Both the position numbers and the translations under genes were made by a program. Source: Thermaerobacter sp. PB12/4term (GTDB lineage: Bacteria > Bacillota > Sulfobacillia > Thermaerobacterales > Thermaerobacteraceae). Taken from it: a stretch of 64,000 nt of DNA. The DNA is taken from the NCBI RefSeq assembly GCF_003403315.2, contig NZ_CP048407.1:1302001-1366000 (forward strand), given 5' to 3'. A model generated the notes under the pieces. The model had not been told where the DNA came from. It did no database searches and was given only the letters and a program-made list of their open reading frames with translations. The stretch's first letter is position 1. The number at the start of each line of letters is the position of its first letter. This document shows, piece after piece, positions 25,410 through 32,033 of this stretch.

Positions 25410-26375
25410 GTGACCCTGGAAATTCTATGTACCGTGCCCCTGACCCCCGCCCAGGCCCAGCGGCTGGCCGCAGAGGTCCCCGATGCCCGGCTCCGCCTCC
25501 TCGCCGGCCGGGTTCCTCCGGAAGAGCTCGACCGGGCTTTTGCCGTAGCCAGCGTTGCGTTCCTCTTCGGGCGGGAGCTGACGCCGGGACGGCTGGCAGC
25601 GGCGCGCAACCTGCGCTGGATCCAGTGTGCCTACGCGGGGGTCGACGCCATGCTGGCGGCCGTGCCCCAGCTGCGGGACCACCCGGTGATCCTGACCAAC
25701 GCCCGGGGGATGCATGCCGCCACCATCGCCGACCACGTCTTCATGTTCATGCTGGCGTGGGCCCGGAACCTGCCCGGCTACCTGGACCAGCAGCGCCGGA
25801 CCCAGTGGCGCCGCCTGCCTACCCGGGAGCTGGCGGGCGAGACCCTGGCCGTGGTCGGCCTGGGAGCCATCGGCCGGGAGGTGGCCCGCCGCGCCAGGGC
25901 CTTTGGCATGCGCGTGCTGGCCTGCCGCCGCAACCCCGAGCCCGAGGAAGGCATCGAGCTGGTGGTGGGACCGGGCGAGATCCGGCGCATCCTGGAGCCG
26001 GCCCAGTGGGTGGTCGTCAGCGCGGCGCTGACGGCCGAGACCCGCCACCTGATCGGCCGGGACGAACTGGCCGCCATGCGGCCCGATGCGTTCCTCATCA
26101 ACATCGCCCGGGGCGCCGTGGTAGACGAGGAGGCCCTGGTGGAGGCGCTGCGGGAGCGGCGGATCGGAGGGGCCGGCCTGGACGTCTTCGCCGAGGAGCC
26201 GCTGCCGCCCCATCACCCGCTCTGGGGGCTGGACAACGTCCTCATCACCCCCCACAACGCCGGCGCCATGCGGGATTACACCGGGGCGGCGCTGGAGCTC
26301 TTCCTCGACAACCTGCGGCGGTTTCGCCAGGGCCGGCCCCTGCGCAACGTGGTCGACAAGGCCCGCGGCTACTGA
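25410..26375 (+). CDS. D-isomer-specific 2-hydroxyacid dehydrogenase
   Basis: This 321-residue NAD(P)-dependent dehydrogenase interconverts a 2-keto acid and a D-2-hydroxy acid. The Rossmann motif is VVGLGAIGREVARRA. The catalytic Arg lies in NIARGAVVDEEAL, Glu in FAEEPLP and His in TPHNAGAM. Substrate identity (glyoxylate, hydroxypyruvate, phosphoglycerate) is not clear, though the length excludes SerA-type C-terminal domains. The GTG at 25410 with GGGAGGT upstream is preferred over an earlier open frame. It is the only rightward gene between 16.2 and 36.4 kb and converges on mtaD. Confidence 0.9.
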   Translation: MTLEILCTVPLTPAQAQRLAAEVPDARLRLLAGRVPPEELDRAFAVASVAFLFGRELTPGRLAAARNLRWIQCAYAGVDAMLAAVPQLRDHPVILTNARGMHAATIADHVFMFMLAWARNLPGYLDQQRRTQWRRLPTRELAGETLAVVGLGAIGREVARRARAFGMRVLACRRNPEPEEGIELVVGPGEIRRILEPAQWVVVSAALTAETRHLIGRDELAAMRPDAFLINIARGAVVDEEALVEALRERRIGGAGLDVFAEEPLPPHHPLWGLDNVLITPHNAGAMRDYTGAALELFLDNLRRFRQGRPLRNVVDKARGY

Positions 26376-27769
26376 GCCGATCTGCCCCGGGGGGACGGGC
26401 CGGCGGACTCCCCGGCTGGCGTGGACGGGTTCCGGCCGGCAGGACCTGTCCGGGCGGCCCGACCGAGGCGGGCCAGCCGCTCGGCCCGCTGCTGGGTCTC
26501 GTGTTCCACCCGTTCCAGGTCGATGGTGAGCAGCTCGCCGCCGTCCACCAGCACCTTGCCGTGGACCAGCACCGTGTCCACGTCGGCAGCCTTGGCCGAG
26601 TACACCACCAGGCTGGTCAGATCGTGCCGCGGCCACAGGTGGGGCGCCCGCAGGTCGAGAATCACGATGTCGGCCAGGTAACCCGGCGCCAGGCAGCCCA
26701 GGCGATCGAAGCCCAGCGCCCGGGCGCCGCCCACGGTGGCCATGCGCAGTACCTGCCAGGCCGGCAGGGCCGTGGCGTCGTAGCGGCTCACCTTTTGCAG
26801 GTTGGCGGCCAGGCGCATCTCTTCGAACAGGTCCAGGTGGTTGGTGCTGGCTGCTCCGTCGGAGGCCAGGCCCACCGTCACCCCCGCCGCCAGCAGCTCC
26901 GGCACCGGGGCGATGCCGCTGGCCAGCTTGCAGTTGGAGATGGGGTTGTGGGCGACGCCCACCCGGTGTTCCGCCAGCAGGGCGATGTCGGCGGCGTCCA
27001 GGTGGACGCAGTGGGCCGCCAGGGTCTCGTGCTGGAACACGCCCAGCTCGGCGAAGTGCCGGATCGGGCTCTTGCCGTACTGGGCGCGGATCTGCTCGAT
27101 CTCCGCCCGGGTCTCGGCCAGGTGGGTGTGGATCGGGCAGCCCAGGGCAGCCGCTGCCTCCAGCACCCGCGCCACGTAGGGCGGTGGGCAGGTGTAGGGC
27201 GCATGGGGCGCCAGGGCGCAGCGGATGCGGCCGTCCCCCGCGCCATGGAAGCCGCTGACCAGCGCCTTGCCTTCCTCCAGTGCCCGGTCCGCCCCCGGCG
27301 CGACGCCGATCAGGCCACGGGAGAGGTGGGCCCGCACCCCCGTCTCCAGCACGGCCTGGGCCACCCGGTCCATGAAAAAATACATGTCGGCAAAGGTGGT
27401 GACACCGGCCAGCAGGGATTCGGCGATGGCCAGCAGGGTGCCCCAGTAGACGTCGTCACCAGTCAGGTGCGCTTCGGCCGGCCAGATGTGTTCCTCTAGC
27501 CAGGGCATCAGGGGCACGTCGTCGGCGTACCCCCTCAACAGGGACATGGCGTGGTGGGTGTGGGCGTTGACCAGGCCCGGCAGGATGATCTTCCCCCGCG
27601 CGTCGATGCGCCGGGTCGGCTGCCAGCTGGGATCCAGGCCCGAGGCCGGTCCCACGTAGACGATGCGCTCGCCCTCCACGGCCACGACCCCGTCACCGAT
27701 AATGTCGAAGGGCCCGCTACCCTCGCCCGCGAACACCCAGCCGCCCTCGATCAGCACCCGTGACGGCAT
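26369..27769 (-). CDS. mtaD: 5-methylthioadenosine/S-adenosylhomocysteine deaminase
   Basis: This 466-residue amidohydrolase would convert MTA or SAH to the inosine analogue. Metal ligands appear in VNAHTHHAMSLLRG, HTHLAET and ASDGAASTNHLDLFEEM, with AHCVHLD and HNPISNCKLASG between; this set is characteristic of the MtaD/SsnA-TrzN group. The C-terminus adds about 35 low-complexity residues. ATG has GGAGGACGGGCG upstream. It is last in the run MarR-MTAP, ahcY, mtaD, 36 bp after ahcY, so three enzymes acting on the same thio-nucleosides are probably co-expressed. Guanine or other deaminase activity cannot be excluded by sequence alone. Confidence 0.88.
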   Translation of the reverse strand: MPSRVLIEGGWVFAGEGSGPFDIIGDGVVAVEGERIVYVGPASGLDPSWQPTRRIDARGKIILPGLVNAHTHHAMSLLRGYADDVPLMPWLEEHIWPAEAHLTGDDVYWGTLLAIAESLLAGVTTFADMYFFMDRVAQAVLETGVRAHLSRGLIGVAPGADRALEEGKALVSGFHGAGDGRIRCALAPHAPYTCPPPYVARVLEAAAALGCPIHTHLAETRAEIEQIRAQYGKSPIRHFAELGVFQHETLAAHCVHLDAADIALLAEHRVGVAHNPISNCKLASGIAPVPELLAAGVTVGLASDGAASTNHLDLFEEMRLAANLQKVSRYDATALPAWQVLRMATVGGARALGFDRLGCLAPGYLADIVILDLRAPHLWPRHDLTSLVVYSAKAADVDTVLVHGKVLVDGGELLTIDLERVEHETQQRAERLARLGRAARTGPAGRNPSTPAGESAGPSPRGRSAQ

Positions 27770-27805
27770 CGCCCGTCCTCCTTTCGCCGCTCGGTTGTCC
27801 CCGGC

Positions 27806-29077
27806 CTAGGCCGTGCCCTCCCGCCAGCCGGCCAGGTAGGCCGCCTGTTCCGGCCGCAGGGTGTCGATGGCGATCCCCAGGGCCTGCAGGCGCAGGGCGG
27901 CCACTTCCCGGTCCAGTTCGTCCGGCAGGGCAAAGACCCCTGGCCCCAGCCGCTCCGCCTCCCGGTCGACCCAGGCCAGGGCGAGGAGCTGCAGGCCGAA
28001 GGACAGGTCCATGATCTCGGCCGGGTGGCCGTCCCCACCCGCCAGGTTGACCAGGCGCCCGTCGGCCAGCAGGTGGAGGCGGCGACCGTCGGGCAGCACG
28101 TAGGTCCGGACTCCGGGCCGCGCCTCCTCCACCCGCTGGGCCAGGGCCGCCAGATCGGCCTTGGCGATCTCCACATCGAAGTGGCCCGCATTGGCCAGGA
28201 GCGCCCCGTCCTTCATGCGCCGGAAGTGGCGCTCCACCAGCACGTCGCGGCAGCCGGTGACGGTGACGAAGACGTCCCCCAGCGCCGCTGCCTCTTCCGA
28301 CGGCATCACCTGGTGGCCGTCCATCAGGGCCTCGTTGGCCCGGATGGGGTCCACCTCGCAGACCACCACCCGGGCGCCCAGTCCCCGGGCGCGCTCGGCC
28401 ACGCCCTTGCCGCACCACCCGTAACCGCAGACCACCACGGTCTTGCCCGCCACCACCAGGTTGGTCAGGCGCATGATGCCGTCCCAGACCGATTGCCCGG
28501 TTCCATACCGGTTGTCGAACCGGTGCTTCATGGCGGCGTGGTTGGTGGCGACCATGGGAAAGCGCAGCACGCCGTCCCGGGCCATGGCGCGCAGGCGCAG
28601 GACGCCGGTGGTGGTCTCCTCGGCGCCGCCGCGCACGCCCTCCAGCCACTCCCGGCGGCGGGTGTGCAGGTGGGCCACCAGATCCCCGCCGTCGTCCAGC
28701 ACCAGGTGGGGACGGAAGGCCAGGGTCTGGTCGATGAATTCGATGTACTCCTCCGGCGTGGCCCCGTGCCAGGCGTACACCGCCACCCCGGCCCCGGCCA
28801 GGGCGGCGGCCACGTCGTCCTGGGTAGAGAGGGGGTTGGAACCGCAGATGGCCACCCGGGCGCCGGCCCGCTGCAGCGCCAGGGCCATGCGCGCCGTCTT
28901 GGCCTCCAGGTGCAGGCAGATGGCCACGCGCCGGCCCGCCAGGGTCGCCTCCTCGGCCAGGCGGCGTTCCAGCGCCGCCACCACGGGCATGCGGGGCTCG
29001 ACCCAGCGGATCTTCTGCCAGCCGGATGCCGCCAGCCCGGGATCCCGGATCCGGCTCGGTGGGACGGGCGGCGTCAC
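27806..29077 (-). CDS. ahcY: Adenosylhomocysteinase (SAH hydrolase)
   Basis: AhcY splits S-adenosylhomocysteine reversibly to homocysteine and adenosine, using bound NAD. The protein has 423 residues, with DDGGDLVAHLH, TTTGVLRL, TNHAAMKHRFDNRYGTGQS and the NAD fold VVVCGYGWCGKGVAERARG, all hallmark segments. C-terminal residues LAGGDGHPAEIMDLSFGLQ are conserved. The start GTG overlaps the MTAP stop (GTGA), so translation is coupled. Having both SAH hydrolase and an MTA/SAH deaminase in one operon implies two alternative SAH exits. Confidence 0.95.
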   Translation of the reverse strand: MTPPVPPSRIRDPGLAASGWQKIRWVEPRMPVVAALERRLAEEATLAGRRVAICLHLEAKTARMALALQRAGARVAICGSNPLSTQDDVAAALAGAGVAVYAWHGATPEEYIEFIDQTLAFRPHLVLDDGGDLVAHLHTRRREWLEGVRGGAEETTTGVLRLRAMARDGVLRFPMVATNHAAMKHRFDNRYGTGQSVWDGIMRLTNLVVAGKTVVVCGYGWCGKGVAERARGLGARVVVCEVDPIRANEALMDGHQVMPSEEAAALGDVFVTVTGCRDVLVERHFRRMKDGALLANAGHFDVEIAKADLAALAQRVEEARPGVRTYVLPDGRRLHLLADGRLVNLAGGDGHPAEIMDLSFGLQLLALAWVDREAERLGPGVFALPDELDREVAALRLQALGIAIDTLRPEQAAYLAGWREGTA

Positions 29078-30522
29078 GGCCGGGGTTCCTCCTCCCCGCC
29101 GGTGGCCGCCGCCACCTTGAGGGGGGCAGGGCGCGCCGCGCACGGGCAGGTCGGTTCGGCCGCCAGGCGGGGCAGGGCCTCCAGGATCAGCCGCCGCAGG
29201 TTGGTCCCGTTGGCCGCCATGATCTCCAGCACCTCTTCGTGGGTCAGGGGCTGGCCCGAGATGCCGGCGGCGTAGTTGGTCACCATGGCGATGGTGGCGT
29301 AGCAGAGGCCCGCCTCCCGGGCCAGCACCACCTCCGGCACGCTGGTCATGCCCACCAGGTCGCCGCCCAGGCGCTCGAACATGCGGATCTCGGCGGGCGT
29401 CTCAAAGCGCGGCCCCTCGGTGCAGACGTACACGCCACCGTTGGTCACGGGCAGGCCCAGGGCCTTGCCGGCCGCCTCCAGGTGGCTGCGGATCTCCGGG
29501 CAGTAGGGCTCGGTGACGTCGATGTGGACGACCCCGGCCTCCCCGCCCTCGAAGAAGGTGGAGACGCGGTTCCTGGTAAAATCGAGGAACTGGTCGACCA
29601 GGACGAAGTGGCCCGGCCCGAAGGCCTGGCGCAGGGAGCCCACGGCGGCGGTGGCGATGACCCGGCGGACCCCCAACGCAGCCAGGGCATAGATGTTGGC
29701 CCGGTAGTTGATCTTGTGGGGTGGCACCGTGTGCCCGGCGCCGTGCCGGGCCAGGAAGACCACCTCCAGGCCGCGGAACTTGCCGATGCGCACGGTGGCC
29801 CGCCCGTAGGGCGTGACCACCGTCTCCTCGCGCACGTCGTCCAGGATCTCCGGATCGTAGACGCCCGTTCCTCCGATGATGGCCAGTCGCACGGGCCCGC
29901 TCCTCCCTTCCCTGCCCCCGCGGCCCTTGCCGCCGGGGGCGGGATCCTGCTCCGGGGCCTCGGGTGCGGCCTCGCCCTCCCCGGCCGGATCGGCCGCCCC
30001 GCTCCACCCGTCCGGCCGGGGGCCCGGGGAGCCGGGGCTGCCGGCCAGGGCGGGAAGCTGGCCGTTGCTCTCCCTCTGGATCGCGTCCACCAGGCGCTCC
30101 AGGGAACGCAGCAACGCCCGCCGGTCCACGGGATCCAGGTGGGCCAGCACCCGGGCCAGGTAGGCGCGCCGCGCCTCCAGCACCGCGTCCAGCAGTTCCC
30201 GGGCGCGGGGAAGGAGCCGCAACCGGATCACCCGGCGGTCGCCCGGATCGCGGACCCGCTGCACCAGCTGCTGGCGTTCCAGCCGGTCGACCAGGTCGGT
30301 GACGGTGCTGGACGCCAGGTAGAGGTGCTGGCAGAGCTCCCCCATGGTGAGGTCGGGATGCCGCATGAGCACGAGCAGGGCATCGAATTGGGGCGGCGTG
30401 ATGTCAAACTGCCCCAGGATGGCCCGCCCGTGATGGCGGATCAGGGTGGCCACCGCCCGCAGGTGCTGCTCGGCGGTCGCCACCACCAGCCGATCGCCTT
30501 GTGGTTCCAGACCCCGGGTCAT
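29074..30522 (-). CDS. mtnP: MarR-family regulator fused in frame to S-methyl-5'-thioadenosine phosphorylase
   Basis: One uninterrupted 482-codon frame encodes two domains. Residues 1-155 are a MarR winged helix (FDITPPQFDALLVLMRH; TMGELCQHLYLASSTVTDLV; RDPGDRRVIRL). A Pro/Gly/Glu linker follows to about 210. Residues 211-482 are MTA phosphorylase (IIGGTGVYDPE; ARHGAGHTVPPHKINYRAN; TEGPRFETPAEIRMF; GMTSVPEVVLAREA; TNYAAGIS), which cleaves MTA with phosphate. No stop separates them. A GGAGGAG site 7 nt before GTG 29892 could also give free enzyme of 272 residues. ATG 30522 follows GGAGG. The regulator half may sense MTA-related metabolites; this is inference. Confidence 0.85.
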   Translation of the reverse strand: MTRGLEPQGDRLVVATAEQHLRAVATLIRHHGRAILGQFDITPPQFDALLVLMRHPDLTMGELCQHLYLASSTVTDLVDRLERQQLVQRVRDPGDRRVIRLRLLPRARELLDAVLEARRAYLARVLAHLDPVDRRALLRSLERLVDAIQRESNGQLPALAGSPGSPGPRPDGWSGAADPAGEGEAAPEAPEQDPAPGGKGRGGREGRSGPVRLAIIGGTGVYDPEILDDVREETVVTPYGRATVRIGKFRGLEVVFLARHGAGHTVPPHKINYRANIYALAALGVRRVIATAAVGSLRQAFGPGHFVLVDQFLDFTRNRVSTFFEGGEAGVVHIDVTEPYCPEIRSHLEAAGKALGLPVTNGGVYVCTEGPRFETPAEIRMFERLGGDLVGMTSVPEVVLAREAGLCYATIAMVTNYAAGISGQPLTHEEVLEIMAANGTNLRRLILEALPRLAAEPTCPCAARPAPLKVAAATGGEEEPRP

Positions 30523-30621
30523 GAACGGCCTCCGTAGCACCCGGCAGCTCAGGCCCGGCCGGGCCGGCTCGACCCCAGGACGAACCGGTCCGGCCGCCGG
30601 CGCCCTGCCGCCGGGGATGGC

Positions 30622-31077
30622 TCAGCTGCGGTCGTACAGCCAGGCCTCCCTATGATTTTCCCAGTCGATGAGTTCATCCTGCCGGAACCAGAGCTCGATC
30701 TCCTGCCGGGCGCTCTCGAGGGAATCGCTGCCGTGCACCAGGTTGAAGCCGATGTCGTTGGCCAGGTCGCCGCGGATGGTGCCCGGCGCGGCCTTGGCCC
30801 CGTCGGTGGGACCCATGAGATTGCGCACCACGTTGACGGCCTCCCGGCCCTCCCAGACCATGGCCACCACCGGTGCCGAGGTGATGAAGCGGATCAGCCC
30901 CGGGAAGAAGGGCTTGCCCTCATGGGCCGCGTAGTGGCGGCGGGCCAGTTCCTCACTGACCTGGACCATCTTGAGCCCAACCAGCTTGAGGCCCTTGCGC
31001 TCCAGCCGCGCGATGATCTCGCCCACCAGGCCGCGCTGGACGCCGTCGGGCTTGACCATGACGAAGGTGCGTTCCAC
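30622..31077 (-). CDS. ndk: Nucleoside diphosphate kinase
   Basis: Ndk equilibrates nucleoside di- and triphosphates through a phospho-His intermediate. The 151-residue protein begins [19 protein letters not shown], has the conserved [19 protein letters not shown] and carries the catalytic His in NLVHGSDS (about 116). The GTG at 31077 is 6-7 nt from AAGGAGG, whereas the GTG two codons upstream abuts the site, so the shorter start is preferred. It lies between speD and the MTA module on the same strand. Confidence 0.96.
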   Translation of the reverse strand: MERTFVMVKPDGVQRGLVGEIIARLERKGLKLVGLKMVQVSEELARRHYAAHEGKPFFPGLIRFITSAPVVAMVWEGREAVNVVRNLMGPTDGAKAAPGTIRGDLANDIGFNLVHGSDSLESARQEIELWFRQDELIDWENHREAWLYDRS

Positions 31078-31251
31078 GGCCACTCCTCCTTACAGGCTGT
31101 GTGCTTGCAGGCTTGGCGGCCCACCGGGCCCGCCCCAGGCGCGGCCCGGCCGGCCCTTGGATGCGGACCGGCACCGGCCGGCGGCACAGCCGCCGCCCGG
31201 CCCTGGCAAGCCCGGCTGAAGGGGTACCAGTTTCAGGATGCCCTGGAGGGC

Positions 31252-31282
31252 AAAAAAAGAAGTGCGGGGAACCCGCACTTCT
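31252..31282 (-). terminator. Rho-independent terminator of speD
   Basis: On the minus strand AGAAGTGCGGG pairs perfectly with CCCGCACTTCT around a 3-nt loop, followed by a 7-T run. It is a strong intrinsic terminator 30 bp after the speD stop. Confidence 0.92.
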
Positions 31283-31313
31283 GCCGCCCCGCCCGGGGTG
31301 TGGCGGTCACCAG

Positions 31314-31718
31314 TCAACCCGCCGCGTCCCGGCGCAGGGCCACCGGCTGCAGCCTCGGGCTGTCCTGTTCGTCCAGAATGCCCCGCTGGGTTTCCGATGC
31401 CGCGACGCGCCCCGCCCGCAGGTGCTCGAAGATGTAGTGGCACGCGTCCCACGGATCGACGTGGTCCCCGCAGGTGAAGACGTCGATGGCGGCGTAACCC
31501 AACTCCGGCCACGTGTGGATCGTCAGGTGGGACTCCGAGATCACCACGACCCCACTGACGCCCTGGGGGGCGAACTTGTGGAAGGCGACCTGACGAATCT
31601 CGGCCCCGGCGGCGAGTGCCGCCTCTACCATGATCGACTCCACCAGATTCACGTCATCCAGCACCGCCGGGTCGCAATCGTATGCCTCGGCCAAGATGTG
31701 CCGCCCGAGCGCCCGCAT
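31314..31718 (-). CDS. speD: S-adenosylmethionine decarboxylase proenzyme
   Basis: This is the short bacterial SpeD/SpeH type, 134 residues. It self-cleaves between Glu62 and Ser63 in [12 protein letters not shown], Ser63 becoming the pyruvoyl group; His68 and Cys83 ([11 protein letters not shown]) are the usual processing and catalytic residues. It makes decarboxylated SAM for polyamine synthesis, whose by-product MTA is the substrate of the phosphorylase encoded about 1.5 kb further along. ATG 31718 was chosen from protein family length and AAGGGGGCGAGG upstream. The gene has its own strong promoter and terminator. Confidence 0.95.
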   Translation of the reverse strand: MRALGRHILAEAYDCDPAVLDDVNLVESIMVEAALAAGAEIRQVAFHKFAPQGVSGVVVISESHLTIHTWPELGYAAIDVFTCGDHVDPWDACHYIFEHLRAGRVAASETQRGILDEQDSPRLQPVALRRDAAG

Positions 31719-31765
31719 GCGCCTCGCCCCCTTTTCGTGACCGAATTTCACAACCTTTCCGCCGC

Positions 31766-31778
31766 CTGACGGCGTCAG
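31766..31778. other. 13-bp palindrome in the speD leader
   Basis: CTGACGGCGTCAG lies in the roughly 113-nt leader between the speD promoter and its start codon. It could be an operator or a small RNA hairpin. Confidence 0.45.
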
Positions 31779-31837
31779 TTTCGGGAACCCGCCTGAAAAA
31801 GCGGATTCCCCGGCCAGGTCCATGAGAACCAGGATTC

Positions 31838-31865
31838 ATTGTAGCAACCTGCCCCGCCGTGTCAA
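31838..31865 (-). promoter_or_regulatory. speD promoter (sigma-A type)
   Basis: On the minus strand a perfect -35 TTGACA (31865-31860) and -10 TACAAT (31843-31838) are separated by 16 bp. This is one of the closest matches to consensus in the window. The start would be near 31831. Confidence 0.85.
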
Positions 31866-32033
31866 CAACATGGCGGCACCGATCTTCACCGGTGGAGCCG
31901 GATCCGGGGCGTCAACGGCGGGGGTGGCGGTTGCCGGTCGTTGTCCTTGTCGGCGGGCGGCGACGGGCTGGCGCCGTTGAGAGATTGCTGGTGGGACTGC
32001 CGTCCTGGGGTGCGGGTGGACGGTGGGCCGGGA

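Noticed and set aside
24371-27499. 1042-codon rightward open frame
   Set aside because: Antisense or out of frame to dinG-like, histidine phosphatase, hydroxyacid dehydrogenase and mtaD genes; composition is low complexity with no domain.
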